In this document: positions 46,411 through 55,984 of the stretch, one piece after another
How positions within the stretch are numbered: the first letter of the stretch is position 1
Layout of the letters: each line of letters opens with the position of its first letter
Assembly (NCBI RefSeq): GCF_001468035.1
Contig: NZ_LNZA01000001.1
Location: 2,712,986 to 2,776,985 of the forward strand
Direction of reading: 5' to 3'
Origin: Legionella tucsonensis
Lineage (GTDB): Bacteria > Pseudomonadota > Gammaproteobacteria > Legionellales > Legionellaceae
Length of the DNA: 64,000 nucleotides
Program-made: the position numbers and the translations under genes
The notes under the pieces: model-generated
Told to the model about the DNA's origin: nothing
The model's database searches: none
Seen by the model: the letters and a program-made list of their open reading frames with translations, nothing else

Positions 46411-46578
46411 TTAATAGAGTGTTTAAATGAAAATTTCTTTGGAACATCAAGCCACAGAACACAGTAAAATATTATTGGGAGGAATATGCAATTGTTTTAT
46501 TTCTTGTCGGACAGCATGGACAAAGAACAACATCAATTAGTTGGTTAGTTTACTCTGTTCGCTCTATCACTCTATCTA

Positions 46579-46619
46579 AGGTAGGTTGGCGCGCTACACT
46601 TAGCGCCAAACCCACCTAT
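46579..46619. terminator. Imperfect hairpin between convergent genes
   Basis: Arms AGGTAGGTTGGCGC and GCGCCAAACCCACCTA form an imperfect inverted repeat with small bulges and a loop of about 10 bases. It lies between the MFS gene and the convergent MerR-QueF gene. No T-run follows, so this could be a dispersed palindromic element rather than a true terminator. Confidence 0.4.
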
Positions 46620-46652
46620 TTGCCTCCCTATCCGTAAGTTGGCGCAATTAAG

Positions 46653-47903
46653 CTACTGACGGGCCAAGCGCACATTTTTACCTGCAAATGAAGTCTTTTC
46701 CGTAGAGCGATACGGATTGATATCCAAGCCACCTCGTCGTGTATAACGGCCGTATACAGTCAGTTTTTCGGGCTTACAATAGTTCATAATATCAACAAAA
46801 ATGCGCTCAATACATTGCTCATGAAACTCATTATGATTTCGATAGGAAATAAGATACTTCAATAAACCTTCTCGATTAATTTTTTTCCCTTCATAGGTAA
46901 TTTGTACGCTTCCCCAATCAGGTTGGCTTGTAACGAGACAATTTGATTTCAATAGATTGGAAAATAAGGTTTCTTCCACAATTTCATCACTTATAGAGAG
47001 GAATGAAGGCTCAACAAGATAAATAGAACACTCTATATCAAGCTCATCAAGCGATTCCCCTATTAAAGGCTTTTGTACAGCAAACTCAATGGTCTCTTCC
47101 AAAAGATGAATATGGACCCAAACTTCTGCACCAACGCATTTTTGTAAGTCTTTTTTAATTGTATTTTCTAATTCATTAACGTTTTGAATTCGTGTATTGT
47201 TGAATGAGTTAAAATAAAGTTTTAATGATTTTGACTCAATCAAGTTAGGTGAACTGCAGTCATAAAACAATTCAGCAATCGCAACCATAGGCTTGCCTTT
47301 AGCATTAAGCCAGGAAACCTCGTAGTGATTCCAGCAATCAAAGCCATAAAAAGGTAATTGCACTGGATCAACCCCAATTTCCTGTCGCTTTCCTGCCCTC
47401 GGAATAGGGTATAATCGATCTGGATTATAAGTTTCATCATATGCAGATTTTTTACCTAATTCGGATTGTTCCGCTTCGGATTGATATTTTTGTAATACTC
47501 GATCGTTCATTGTATTTAACTCCAATATTTCTATAATTTTTGCCGTGCTTTTCCAATTCACTTGTTGATTCATTTCCATTTGGGTGGAAATATAAGTGAG
47601 CAATGATGCTGCTTCATTAATTCGCATCGCTTTCTCGGTTAATTCACGTGCTTGTATGCCAATGGACGTCATCACATCGAAATGTGGATTTTCCATAATT
47701 TTCTTAATCATTGATAAAGAAAAACCCAAAAACTTTAAGGTGGTAATTTGTTGTAATCGTATTAAATCCGTTTCAGAATAAAGACGATAACCACTTATTG
47801 AGCGTTTTGTTGGTTTTAATAAGCAAATTTCATCATAATATTGTAATGACCTAATGGTTAATGAGGTCATTTGGCTAATTTCTTTAATTTGGTAATATTT
47901 CAT
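46653..47903 (-). CDS. MerR-family regulator fused to QueF-like reductase
   Basis: Continuous 416-residue reading frame. Residues 1-115 are a MerR/TipA-type DNA-binding and dimerisation region (IKEISQMTSLTIRSLQYYDE, SISGYRLYSETDLIRLQQIT). Residues 116-148 resemble the TipA hinge (QKYQSEAEQSELGKK). Residues 149-416 are QueF, the NADPH-dependent preQ0 reductase of queuosine synthesis: AELFYDCSSPNLIESKSLKL, C322 in SNCLVTSQPDWGS, FHEQCIERIF and YTRRGGLDINPYRS. Catalytic residues are present. An internal ATG (residue 132) with GGAG nine bases upstream could also give a free 285-residue QueF, close to E. coli QueF in length. A MerR-type promoter precedes the gene. Confidence 0.88.
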   Translation of the reverse strand: MKYYQIKEISQMTSLTIRSLQYYDEICLLKPTKRSISGYRLYSETDLIRLQQITTLKFLGFSLSMIKKIMENPHFDVMTSIGIQARELTEKAMRINEAASLLTYISTQMEMNQQVNWKSTAKIIEILELNTMNDRVLQKYQSEAEQSELGKKSAYDETYNPDRLYPIPRAGKRQEIGVDPVQLPFYGFDCWNHYEVSWLNAKGKPMVAIAELFYDCSSPNLIESKSLKLYFNSFNNTRIQNVNELENTIKKDLQKCVGAEVWVHIHLLEETIEFAVQKPLIGESLDELDIECSIYLVEPSFLSISDEIVEETLFSNLLKSNCLVTSQPDWGSVQITYEGKKINREGLLKYLISYRNHNEFHEQCIERIFVDIMNYCKPEKLTVYGRYTRRGGLDINPYRSTEKTSFAGKNVRLARQ

Positions 47904-47924
47904 TCAACTTTCTCCTGAAAGTTG

Positions 47925-47955
47925 ATTCTAAACTATCACGTAACGTGAGAGTCAA
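47925..47955 (-). promoter_or_regulatory. MerR-type autoregulatory promoter/operator
   Basis: On the minus strand TTGACT (47950-47955) and TAGAAT (47925-47930) are separated by 19 bp, longer than standard and characteristic of MerR-activated promoters. A 21-base palindrome centred in the spacer (ACT-C-TCACGT-T-ACGTGA-T-AGT, 47932-47952, 9 of 10 pairs matching) would be the operator. Transcription would start about 15 bases before the ATG, leaving a very short leader with AGGAG. A second perfect 8-bp inverted repeat (47905-47924) surrounds that AGGAG but would be only partly transcribed. Confidence 0.8.
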
Positions 47956-47996
47956 TAGCTGAAAGCAAAAAATACATTATAGGGATAACAAAAACC

Positions 47997-48620
47997 ATGT
48001 CTAAAAATGATCTTAGTTGGTTAAAGTATATTACTGAAATTCAAGCAATCGCTCAAAATGGACTGAATTATTCAAATAATGAGTTTGATAAAGAACGTTA
48101 TTTAAGACTTCGCGAGATTGCTTCTGCATTTATGGCGAATTATTCTGATACTCCACTCGCTGAGATAAAACAAATCTTTTCACTAGAAAAGGGATATGCT
48201 ACTCCTAAAGTAGATGTCCGTGCATTTATTCTAAAAGATAATAAAATTTTATTGGTTAAAGAACGTTCCGATGCATTGTGGACCTTGCCTGGCGGTTGGG
48301 CAGAAACAAATGAGTCAGCATCAGAATCAGTGATTAGAGAAGCTAAGGAAGAAACTGGATTTGATGTTTCTGTAATCAGATTACTGGCATTATGGGATAA
48401 ACAAAAACATGAGCATCCGCTACAGTGGCCACATACTTATAAATGCTTTTTTCATTGTGAAATTATGTCGGGAACAGCAAAAGAAAATTTAGAAATCTCT
48501 GAAATTGATTTTTTTGATTTAGCCAACTTACCAGCGCTCTCAACCCCTAGAGTGACACAAAAACAAATTATTCGTCTGCATGAACTTGTTTGCAGTTCCG
48601 ATAAAACACTCTTTGATTGA
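47997..48620 (+). CDS. Nudix hydrolase with N-terminal helical domain
   Basis: Protein of 207 residues. The N-terminal 60 residues (WLKYITEIQAIAQNGLNYS...) form the helical Nudix N-terminal domain. The Nudix box is complete: G-x5-E-x7-REAKEETGF in GWAETNESASESVIREAKEE. Its substrate is probably a nucleoside diphosphate derivative, the exact one unknown. It is divergent from the MerR-QueF fusion, 93 bp away, so the regulator may influence it too. Confidence 0.88.
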   Translation: MSKNDLSWLKYITEIQAIAQNGLNYSNNEFDKERYLRLREIASAFMANYSDTPLAEIKQIFSLEKGYATPKVDVRAFILKDNKILLVKERSDALWTLPGGWAETNESASESVIREAKEETGFDVSVIRLLALWDKQKHEHPLQWPHTYKCFFHCEIMSGTAKENLEISEIDFFDLANLPALSTPRVTQKQIIRLHELVCSSDKTLFD

Positions 48621-48660
48621 GCATGTACTTGACTCAAACCTTATAACATAAATTAGCCTT

Positions 48661-48850
48661 ATGACTAAGGAGGAAAAAGATGAAACAAAGTATGCAAAAA
48701 AGTTTAGTCGATTGACACAAGTTTGTGTAAGAACACTACATCACTACGACAAAAATTGGTTTGCTTAAAGCCAGTTTTACGTCTAAGCAATCATTATCGT
48801 TTGTACCTGATCCGAATCAATATCAAGCATATCAAACCAGAGGTCTTGTT
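48661..48850 (+). pseudogene. Decayed MerR/TipA-type regulator
   Basis: A strong ribosome-binding site (AAGGAGGA, 48667-48674) precedes ATG at 48680, but the frame breaks at once. Reading across frames gives YAKKFSRLTQVCVRTLHHYD, then KIGLLKP, then LRLSNHYRLY, the N-terminal signature of TipA-type MerR regulators. At least three indels are needed, near 48688-48690, 48751-48755 and 48766-48769. Downstream similarity fades after about 48840. The rest of the interval to ssb (48958) holds no supported gene. Confidence 0.8.
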
Positions 48851-48957
48851 TTTTCTATTTAGTAACACAATTAAAAGTTCATCTTTAACTCATCAGTGCA
48901 AGGGATATATAAATTAGGTATACTCTTTTCCTAACTTTCGCATACAGGAGATCTAAA

Positions 48958-49428
48958 ATGGCACGTGGTATAAATAAAGTCATCCTAATTGGCAATGTGG
49001 GTGTTGACCCTGATGTCCGTTATTTACCTAATGGAAATGCAGTCACTACACTATCAATTGCCACGAGTGAAGCATGGAAAGATAAAGTAACAGGAGAAAA
49101 ACAAGAGCGAACTGAATGGCATCGTGTAGTATGTTTTAACCGTTTAGGAGAGATAGCTGGTGAATACGTACGCAAAGGCTCTAAACTCTACATTGAAGGG
49201 AGTTTAAGAACCAGAAAATGGCAAGATCAACAAGGTCAAGATAAATATACTACTGAGATTGTAGCTAATGACATTCAAATGCTTGACAGTAAAGGAGCAG
49301 CATCATCAAGCTTTGATGAAATACCACAAGCCCAATTTACACAAAGCAACCAAAGTGCTGGAAAACAACAACCTGCGCAAGTACCTCAAGATGCTTTTGA
49401 TCAATTGGATGATGATGTTCCATTTTAA
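48958..49428 (+). CDS. ssb: Single-stranded DNA-binding protein
   Basis: Single-stranded DNA-binding protein of 156 residues. OB-fold N-terminus [20 protein letters not shown] and [21 protein letters not shown]; a Gln/Ser-rich linker; and the acidic tip DQLDDDVPF, used for protein partners. GGAG (AGGAGATCTAAA) precedes the ATG. Confidence 0.97.
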   Translation: MARGINKVILIGNVGVDPDVRYLPNGNAVTTLSIATSEAWKDKVTGEKQERTEWHRVVCFNRLGEIAGEYVRKGSKLYIEGSLRTRKWQDQQGQDKYTTEIVANDIQMLDSKGAASSSFDEIPQAQFTQSNQSAGKQQPAQVPQDAFDQLDDDVPF

Positions 49429-49463
49429 CTCCATCAGGACCTAAGCCATTATATTGTCTATTA

Positions 49464-49485
49464 CCGCCCTTATATATAAGGGCGG
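49464..49485 (+). terminator. Strong hairpin after ssb
   Basis: Perfect palindrome CCGCCCTTATATATAAGGGCGG, 36 bases after the ssb stop. The T-run afterwards is weak, so it may act as an mRNA 3' stem or an inefficient terminator. Confidence 0.6.
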
Positions 49486-49598
49486 ATATAACTACTCGTT
49501 TATATCTTTTAAAATAACTGTAGCCTATTTGCAGTAAAGCTGACACCAGGAATACTATCTAAAAAAACTGACGCTGTATTTTCAATTAAATCCAGTTA

Positions 49599-50078
49599 TC
49601 ACTCTTTTTTTATAAATGATATATGACCTGTTCTTTCCAAATATGAATAAAGTACTTTATCAAAAGAGGAAGTATTTATTTGTTGACGCATTTGTTCCTT
49701 TATATCACTTTTAGTGATATTTAAACTTTGCAACACGTTCGTTTGAAGAATACCATTTTTTATAAGAAGATAGCGTTTACCCTTAAATAAGCTTTCAAAT
49801 GTTAAAGATTTTCTAGTACATATAGCTAATATTTTATGCGTTACTATCAAGCCAGCTAAACCAATAATTGTAGAAAAAAAAGTAGTAGATCCATTTATTC
49901 CTCTACTAATTAATCCACCTGAAATCACAATAATTAATAAATCAAAAGAGTTGTTTAATTTAAACCTTCGATCACCAAATCGAATCAAAAGTGTACCTAT
50001 TACTAATAACAATACAGCTCTAATAAATACATAAACTAAATTTTGATTTTCATTTATTAAATAAATATAGGAAGACAT
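49599..50078 (-). CDS. DUF421 (YetF-like) membrane protein
   Basis: Membrane protein of 159 residues with two or three N-terminal membrane segments (about residues 14-35, 45-60 and 65-85), followed by a soluble domain. LLVIGTLLIRFGDRRFKLNN and FDLLIIVISGGLISRGINGS match the DUF421/YetF family, whose function is unknown. Standalone. Confidence 0.8.
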   Translation of the reverse strand: MSSYIYLINENQNLVYVFIRAVLLLVIGTLLIRFGDRRFKLNNSFDLLIIVISGGLISRGINGSTTFFSTIIGLAGLIVTHKILAICTRKSLTFESLFKGKRYLLIKNGILQTNVLQSLNITKSDIKEQMRQQINTSSFDKVLYSYLERTGHISFIKKE

Positions 50079-50429
50079 CCATTATCTCCATGATCATCCA
50101 TAAAATTATTAAGATTTCTTTTAAATATTAATTTTACCAAGTTACCATATATGTATCAAAATGTGTTTCTTATAAAAAGAGCTTGAAAAGCTGGAGCAGA
50201 TGAAGAAGTGCATGTCATCTTATTATAACCAAAATCAACAGAAAAACTGTAAGTATTAAGAGTGTTGAATGTGAATAAGCAACCATGAATTTAATTCGAT
50301 AAAGCAAAAGAAAATTCGTATTCCATATTACTTTATTAAAATCGTAGTGAACCCACGGCAGACCCCAGGAATTATGTCAAAGTAAACCCGAGTTAGGTTG
50401 TACTTTAAACAGGTTACACGTTAACTTCT
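50079..50429. other. Intergenic region with a degenerate repeat
   Basis: No gene is supported in this interval. A block at 50357-50414 (GGCAGACCCCAGGAATT, then TAAACCCGAGTTAGG) resembles the one at 44809-44867 and may be a diverged copy of a dispersed repeat. The rest is A+T-rich and unassigned. Confidence 0.45.
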
Positions 50430-50454
50430 AAAAAAAAACCCGCAAATGCGGGTT
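50430..50454 (-). terminator. Intrinsic terminator of the ribosomal protein operon
   Basis: On the minus strand AACCCGCA-TT-TGCGGGTT forms a tight 8-bp G+C-rich stem followed by a run of nine T. It lies 21 bases after the rplQ stop and ends the long ribosomal transcript. Confidence 0.95.
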
Positions 50455-50475
50455 ATCAAATTGGAAGTAGCTAAT

Positions 50476-50859
50476 TTATTCTTCAGCATCATCACTGGCA
50501 ACAGGTCGATCTAATAACTCAACAATTGCCATAGGTGCATTATCACCATCTCTATAACCACACTTGATGATACGTATATATCCACCAGGACGCTCTACAA
50601 AACGTGGGCCTAAATCTTTAAATAATTTACCAACAGCTGATTTAGATCTTAATACATCGAACGCTTGACGACGTGTAGCAACGGAATCAACCTTTGAAAC
50701 AGTAATTAAAGGTTCAATGTAACGTCGAAGATCTTTAGCTTTAGGCAAAGTAGTCTTAATCAACTCATGCTCAATTAAAGAACAACACATATTTGCAAAC
50801 ATAGCCTTTCTGTGGCTACTTGTACGGCTAAAACTTCTGCCTGAATTACGGTGACGCAT
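50476..50859 (-). CDS. rplQ: 50S ribosomal protein L17
   Basis: Large-subunit protein of 127 residues at the end of the alpha operon. [20 protein letters not shown] and [20 protein letters not shown] match L17. I chose ATG 50859, preceded by AGGAG; the frame opens two codons earlier at a TTG. 18 bp follow rpoA. Confidence 0.97.
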   Translation of the reverse strand: MRHRNSGRSFSRTSSHRKAMFANMCCSLIEHELIKTTLPKAKDLRRYIEPLITVSKVDSVATRRQAFDVLRSKSAVGKLFKDLGPRFVERPGGYIRIIKCGYRDGDNAPMAIVELLDRPVASDDAEE

Positions 50860-50877
50860 AACCAAAACTCCTAAACT

Positions 50878-51870
50878 TTATTCGCCAAGATTTGCTGGCG
50901 GCCAATTCTCAAGTTTCATACCGAGCGATAAAGAACGTGAAGCTAAAACATCCTTAATCTCAGTTAAAGATTTTTTACCAAGATTAGGCGTTTTTAAGAG
51001 TTCATTTTCAGTTCTTTGTACTAAGTCGCCGATATAATGAATATTTTCTGCTTTTAAACAATTTGCAGATCGAACAGTTAACTCTAAATCATCAACAGAG
51101 CGTAATAGAATAGGATCAAAATCATTGCGTTCTTTATTATCAGATCGAGATTCTTCAAATTTCATATCAACAAAAGCATGAAGTTGTCTTTGAAGAATGC
51201 TAGCAGAGATCCGTATTGATTCTTCAGCATCAATAGTTCCGTTAGTCTCTAACTCAATAGTTAATTTATCGAGGTCAGTACGGTTTTCTACACGAGCACT
51301 ATCAACATAGTAAGCCACTTTCTTAACTGGAGAGAAACTATTATCAATTTTAAGTTTCCCAACAGATTTTCTTTCTATTTCATCATCGAAATGTCTAATA
51401 AATGAATCAGTAGTGTGGAAACCAATTCCTCGCTCAACTTTCAAAGTCATATTTAATTTGCCTTTTTCATTCAAATTAGCAATGACCAGCCCAGGATTAA
51501 TTACTTCTAATCCATGAGTCAGCTGAATGTCTCCAGCAGTAACTTGACAAGGACCTTGTTTGCTCAATGTTACTGTGGCTTCTTCGCCAACTGTCATTTT
51601 AATTGCAACTAGCTTCAGGTTCAGTAATATGTCAACAACATCTTCCTGTACGCCTTCAATTGTACTGTATTCATGCAGAACACCATCAATCGAAGCTTCT
51701 GTAATTACACTTCCAGGCATTGATGATAACAATATACGTCTCAAAGCATTGCCGAGAGTATGACCAAAGCCACGCTCCAAAGGCTCCAAAACTATTCTAG
51801 CTTTATAGGGCGATTCTGCCTGGACCTTAAGAACATTAGGTGTCAACATTTCATTGATTTCAGTATACAT
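50878..51870 (-). CDS. rpoA: RNA polymerase alpha subunit
   Basis: Alpha subunit of 330 residues. The N-terminal assembly domain contains [20 protein letters not shown]. The C-terminal domain, which binds UP elements and activators, has [19 protein letters not shown] in slightly changed form and [19 protein letters not shown]. It sits between rpsD and rplQ, as in other gammaproteobacteria. Confidence 0.98.
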   Translation of the reverse strand: MYTEINEMLTPNVLKVQAESPYKARIVLEPLERGFGHTLGNALRRILLSSMPGSVITEASIDGVLHEYSTIEGVQEDVVDILLNLKLVAIKMTVGEEATVTLSKQGPCQVTAGDIQLTHGLEVINPGLVIANLNEKGKLNMTLKVERGIGFHTTDSFIRHFDDEIERKSVGKLKIDNSFSPVKKVAYYVDSARVENRTDLDKLTIELETNGTIDAEESIRISASILQRQLHAFVDMKFEESRSDNKERNDFDPILLRSVDDLELTVRSANCLKAENIHYIGDLVQRTENELLKTPNLGKKSLTEIKDVLASRSLSLGMKLENWPPANLGE

Positions 51871-51888
51871 TCAGCTATTTCTCCGAGC

Positions 51889-52509
51889 TTACTTAGAGTA
51901 AAGTTCTACAACTAAGTTTACGTTGTAGTCTGAAGATAAGTCAGTTAACGTTGGTGCTGTAGAAAATGTCCCTTTGCAAGAAGAAGTATCTACAGTAATC
52001 CAATCACATGGAGTTCTTTGTTCTGACAAAGCTAAAGCTGCTTGGATACGACCTTGGCTTCGTGCTCTTTGACGAACAGATATAACATCTCCAGGTTTTA
52101 CTAGTAAAGATGGAACGTTAACTATTTTATCATTAACAAGTATGGCCTTGTGTGTAACAAGTTGTCGTGCTTCAGCACGTGTACTTGCAAAACCCATACG
52201 GTACACGACATTATCCAAACGTCTTTCAAGTAAAGACATCAGATTTTCGCCTGTAGAACCTTTCATACGAGCAGCCATTTTATAGTAGCCACGGAATTGC
52301 TTTTCAAGAACACCATACAATCTTCTAATTTTTTGTTTCTCTCTGAGCTGAATTCCATAACCATTCAGGCGTGGTTTTTTATCACCATGTTGTCCAGGTA
52401 ACTTTTCAGATTTACACTTGGACTTATGATCACGGACACCACTTTTAAGTAATAAATCACAACCTTCACGACGTGATAGCTTACATTTTGGACCAAGATA
52501 TCTAGCCAT
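51889..52509 (-). CDS. rpsD: 30S ribosomal protein S4
   Basis: Primary 16S rRNA-binding protein of 206 residues. [20 protein letters not shown] and [20 protein letters not shown] are typical, followed by the S4 RNA-binding domain ([20 protein letters not shown]). In E. coli S4 also represses this operon by binding mRNA; whether that occurs here is not visible. Confidence 0.98.
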   Translation of the reverse strand: MARYLGPKCKLSRREGCDLLLKSGVRDHKSKCKSEKLPGQHGDKKPRLNGYGIQLREKQKIRRLYGVLEKQFRGYYKMAARMKGSTGENLMSLLERRLDNVVYRMGFASTRAEARQLVTHKAILVNDKIVNVPSLLVKPGDVISVRQRARSQGRIQAALALSEQRTPCDWITVDTSSCKGTFSTAPTLTDLSSDYNVNLVVELYSK

Positions 52510-52525
52510 TAATTACTCCTGAGTC

Positions 52526-52924
52526 TTATACACGACGTTTTTTAGGAGGTTTACACCCATTATGAGGTATACCTGTAACATCGGTAATTTCAACAATTTT
52601 AAAATCCTGTGATATTAATTCACGAATAGTGGACTCTCTTCCAGGCCCGGGACCATGAACAAATACAGCCACAGATTTCATACCGTATTCTTTCGCAACA
52701 GCAGCAGCACGCTCAGTAGCAACCTGTGCAGCATAAGGAGTACTTTTTCTTGACCCTCTAAATCCTGAACCACCAGATGTTGCCCAGCATAGTGCATTAC
52801 CTTGCCTATCAGTAAAGGTAACTATAGTATTATTAAAAGATGCATGAACGTGCACAATACCATCTGATACGACACGTTTTGCCTTTTTGCGTACTTTTTG
52901 TTGTTTTGACTTTGTTATTGCCAT
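52526..52924 (-). CDS. rpsK: 30S ribosomal protein S11
   Basis: Platform protein of 132 residues with basic N-terminus, then [20 protein letters not shown] and the C-terminal [18 protein letters not shown], identical in pattern to other S11 proteins. Spaced 21 bp from rpsM and 16 bp from rpsD. Confidence 0.98.
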   Translation of the reverse strand: MAITKSKQQKVRKKAKRVVSDGIVHVHASFNNTIVTFTDRQGNALCWATSGGSGFRGSRKSTPYAAQVATERAAAVAKEYGMKSVAVFVHGPGPGRESTIRELISQDFKIVEITDVTGIPHNGCKPPKKRRV

Positions 52925-52945
52925 CTTACATTCCTACATGAAAAA

Positions 52946-53302
52946 TCAAACGGTAGTGCCTTTTCTGCGACCTTTTCGTGTACGAGCATTAGTTTTCGTA
53001 CGTTGTCCTCGCAATGGCAATCCTCTTCTGTGTCTTAGACCACGATAACATCCCAGATCCATAAGGCGCTTAATGTTCATTGTCACAACACGACGCAAAT
53101 CACCTTCCACTGTTATTTTTGTAATTTCTGTTCTCAAAGACTCAAGTTGAGCATCGGTTAGTTCTGATACCTTTGTTGAAGGTTCAATACCAACTGTTGA
53201 ACATAATTTCAAGGATGTAGGTTTACCAATACCATATATTGCTGTTAAAGCAATCACAATGTGTTTGTGATCAGGTATATTTACTCCTGCAATACGAGCC
53301 AT
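52946..53302 (-). CDS. rpsM: 30S ribosomal protein S13
   Basis: Head protein of 118 residues. [20 protein letters not shown] and [20 protein letters not shown] with a basic tail mark S13. First gene of the alpha-operon part, 78 bp downstream of rpmJ. Confidence 0.98.
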   Translation of the reverse strand: MARIAGVNIPDHKHIVIALTAIYGIGKPTSLKLCSTVGIEPSTKVSELTDAQLESLRTEITKITVEGDLRRVVTMNIKRLMDLGCYRGLRHRRGLPLRGQRTKTNARTRKGRRKGTTV

Positions 53303-53380
53303 TAACTTCTCCGAACGTTATTTTGTTCTGTCGAAAGGGACAGAAGAATACTATTTTTATAAAATTAAATCAAGCGGATA

Positions 53381-53494
53381 TTAACCCTGCTTTTGCTTAT
53401 GTCTGGCATCTTTACAAATTACCCGTATAGTGCCACTTCGTTTAATAATCTTGCAATTGCGACAAATTCGCTTTACAGATGCTCTTACTTTCAT
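53381..53494 (-). CDS. rpmJ: 50S ribosomal protein L36
   Basis: Short gene of 37 codons plus stop. The product [20 protein letters not shown] and the following [14 protein letters not shown] carry the zinc ligands Cys, Cys, Cys and His of the zinc-binding L36 form. It lies between secY and rpsM, its standard place. Confidence 0.96.
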
Positions 53495-53512
53495 TCCTAA
53501 CTCCGATAAAGA

Positions 53513-54841
53513 TCATAAAAGACCAGGTAATTTAGTACCTTTAAAATTAGCCTTTTTCATTAAAGAATCATATTGCTGAGTCATTAAGTGAGCTTGTACC
53601 TGAGCTACAAAATCCATAATAACAACAACGATAATCAGCAATGACGTTCCTCCGAAATAAAAAGGGACATGCCATGTATACATCAAAATCTGAGGCAAAA
53701 GACATACCAAAACCAAATAAATCGCGCCAACTAATGTTAAGCGAGTCATTACACCATCAATATATTTAGTTGTTTGTTCACCTGGTCTAATTCCAGGGAT
53801 ATATGCACCAGATTTTTTTAAATTATCAGCAGTATCTTTGGGGTTAAACACCAAAGCTGCGTAAAAAAACGCAAAAAATATTATAGCAACAGCATACACG
53901 ATTAAATACAAAGGTTGTCCAGGAGATAGAGCCATTCCAACATCAGCCAACCATCCCAAACCCTTAGTATGTGAGAAAAATTGAGCTAAAGTTGCAGGCA
54001 ATAATATGATGCTGGATGCAAAAATAGGTGGTATTACTCCAGACATATTGATCTTCAAAGGTAAATGACTCGTTTGCGCAGCATATACCTTTCTACCTTG
54101 CGTTCTTTGCGCATAATTAACTCTTATACGTCTTTGTGCACGCTCCATAAATACTACAAATCCTGTTACAACCACTACAACAACAGCAATAATAACTAGG
54201 GTTAATGCTTGCATTTGCCCTTCTTTAACCTGTTGAAGAACTGATGCTATAGCAGAGGGCATACTTGATACAATTCCTGAAAAGATTATTAAGGAGATAC
54301 CGTTACCGACACCCTTTTCAGTAATTTGTTCACCCAACCACATTAAAAACATAGTTCCCGTAACCAAGGTAACCACTGCAGTAAAGTAGAATGAGAAGTC
54401 AGCTTGCAGTGCAATCTGTTGTCCGGCTAACCAACGCGCCATTCCTAAAGACTGAAATATCGAAAGTACCAAGGTCAGGTATCGAGTGTATTGATTTATT
54501 TTTCTACGTCCAGATTCACCTTCTTTTTTTAGTTGTTCAAGTTTAGGAGAAACAACAGTAAAAAGTTGAAGAATAATAGATGCAGAAATATAAGGCATAA
54601 TACCAATTGCAAAAACAGTCACCCGTGATAATGCGCCTCCAGAAAACATATTGAATAAGCCAAAAATTGTATTCTGCTGCTCATTAAAAAAGTTAGCTAA
54701 TCGTGCAGGATCCAAACCAGGAACTGGTATATGAGCTCCCAAGCGATAAACTAAAATTCCAAGAACAACAAAAAGTAATCTTGATTTCAATTCAGCCAAT
54801 CCTCCACGTGATTGGCTTGCATTATGCTTTTGGTTTTTCAT
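53513..54841 (-). CDS. secY: Protein translocase subunit SecY
   Basis: Channel subunit of the Sec translocon, 442 residues with ten transmembrane helices. [20 protein letters not shown] and the plug-near [20 protein letters not shown] match SecY. The cytoplasmic loop [19 protein letters not shown] is conserved. The ATG at 54841 has AGAAGAG ahead of it. A GTG two codons earlier overlaps the rplO stop and could also serve. Confidence 0.97.
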   Translation of the reverse strand: MKNQKHNASQSRGGLAELKSRLLFVVLGILVYRLGAHIPVPGLDPARLANFFNEQQNTIFGLFNMFSGGALSRVTVFAIGIMPYISASIILQLFTVVSPKLEQLKKEGESGRRKINQYTRYLTLVLSIFQSLGMARWLAGQQIALQADFSFYFTAVVTLVTGTMFLMWLGEQITEKGVGNGISLIIFSGIVSSMPSAIASVLQQVKEGQMQALTLVIIAVVVVVVTGFVVFMERAQRRIRVNYAQRTQGRKVYAAQTSHLPLKINMSGVIPPIFASSIILLPATLAQFFSHTKGLGWLADVGMALSPGQPLYLIVYAVAIIFFAFFYAALVFNPKDTADNLKKSGAYIPGIRPGEQTTKYIDGVMTRLTLVGAIYLVLVCLLPQILMYTWHVPFYFGGTSLLIIVVVIMDFVAQVQAHLMTQQYDSLMKKANFKGTKLPGLL

Positions 54842-54843
54842 AG

Positions 54844-55278
54844 TCACTCTTCTATGCTGCCGCCTAAACCCTCAATGGCTAAACGAGCTCCTTTAGTGAC
54901 CCTTAAACCTTTTAGCTTGATGGCAGTAGTTAATTCACCGGACAAAATAACTTTTACATCACTAATTGAATTGCTAATTAGACCTGCTTCACGTAATGTG
55001 TTTAGATCAATTACGTCAGCAGATAACTTTGCAAGCTCACTAAGGCATATTTGATCTACAGTTCTACCAACTCGTGACTTAAAACCCATTTTAGGTAGAC
55101 GTCTTTGAATAGGCATTTGACCGCCTTCAAAATTAATTTTATGAAAGCCACCAGCACGAGCTTTTTGCCCCTTATGACCTTTACCACTTGTTTTACCTAG
55201 CCCGGATCCTATACCACGTCCTAATCGTTTTTTGGGACGTTTTGAACCAGGATCTGGTGATAGTGAATTTAAATTCAT
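54844..55278 (-). CDS. rplO: 50S ribosomal protein L15
   Basis: Protein of 144 residues. Gly-rich basic N-terminus ([20 protein letters not shown]) and [17 protein letters not shown] are diagnostic. Overlaps rpmD by one base and abuts secY. Confidence 0.98.
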   Translation of the reverse strand: MNLNSLSPDPGSKRPKKRLGRGIGSGLGKTSGKGHKGQKARAGGFHKINFEGGQMPIQRRLPKMGFKSRVGRTVDQICLSELAKLSADVIDLNTLREAGLISNSISDVKVILSGELTTAIKLKGLRVTKGARLAIEGLGGSIEE

Positions 55279-55463
55279 TATACACTCTCCTCAACCAGCA
55301 ATAGATACTCAACTTTATTAATAAGGCCACGAATTGCTGGGGTATCATTATGAGATACGCTCGAATTAGTTTTACCTAAACCTAATTGCTTTACGATAGA
55401 AATGTGCTTTGGCTTTCTGCCTATAATGCTTTTAACCAAAGTTATTTTAATTTTCTTTTCCAT
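55278..55463 (-). CDS. rpmD: 50S ribosomal protein L30
   Basis: Protein of 61 residues, [20 protein letters not shown] with the later [20 protein letters not shown], as in bacterial L30. It starts 2 bp after rpsE and overlaps rplO by one base. Confidence 0.97.
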   Translation of the reverse strand: MEKKIKITLVKSIIGRKPKHISIVKQLGLGKTNSSVSHNDTPAIRGLINKVEYLLLVEESV

Positions 55464-55465
55464 AA

Positions 55466-55975
55466 TTAGCCCGCCATAACTTCTTCAACAGTTTTACTAC
55501 GCTTGGCAGCAACATAATCTGGGGTTCCAATATTAGTTAAAGCAGCGATTGTAGCTCTTACAATATTGCTAGGATTGGTAGAACCAATACTTTTAGCTAA
55601 TATATTTTGCACGCCCAATACTTCCAAGACGGCTCTCATTGCGCCACCAGCAATAATTCCAGTACCTTCACTTGCAGGCTTCATAAAAACCTTTGAAGCA
55701 CCGTAATTCCAAGTGATTTCGTGAAATATAGTTGATCCAGAAAGTGGAATATAAACCATATTTTTCTTAGCTTGCTCCATTGCTTTTTGAATAGCAATTG
55801 GAACTTCTCTCGCTTTACCTCTACCAAAGCCAACTTTGCCCTTGCCGTCACCAACAACAACAAGTACTGCGAAGCCAAAAACACGGCCTCCCTTAACAAC
55901 TTTAGCTGTACGATTAACTGATACAAGCTTCTCTTGGTAGCCATCTGATTTAGTTGATGATTCATCGAATGCCAT
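55466..55975 (-). CDS. rpsE: 30S ribosomal protein S5
   Basis: Protein of 169 residues. [20 protein letters not shown] and [20 protein letters not shown] form the double-stranded-RNA-binding fold; the C-terminal half is [20 protein letters not shown]. Central to decoding fidelity. Confidence 0.98.
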   Translation of the reverse strand: MAFDESSTKSDGYQEKLVSVNRTAKVVKGGRVFGFAVLVVVGDGKGKVGFGRGKAREVPIAIQKAMEQAKKNMVYIPLSGSTIFHEITWNYGASKVFMKPASEGTGIIAGGAMRAVLEVLGVQNILAKSIGSTNPSNIVRATIAALTNIGTPDYVAAKRSKTVEEVMAG

Positions 55976-55984
55976 AATCGTTCC

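Noticed and set aside
47905-47924. Perfect 8-bp hairpin enclosing the AGGAG of the MerR-QueF gene, considered as an RNA thermometer or translational switch
   Set aside because: The predicted transcription start lies inside the repeat, so the full stem would not be in the mRNA.
50250-50310. Short plus-strand frames in the DUF421-rplQ interval
   Set aside because: All are under 25 codons without ribosome-binding sites or similarity.
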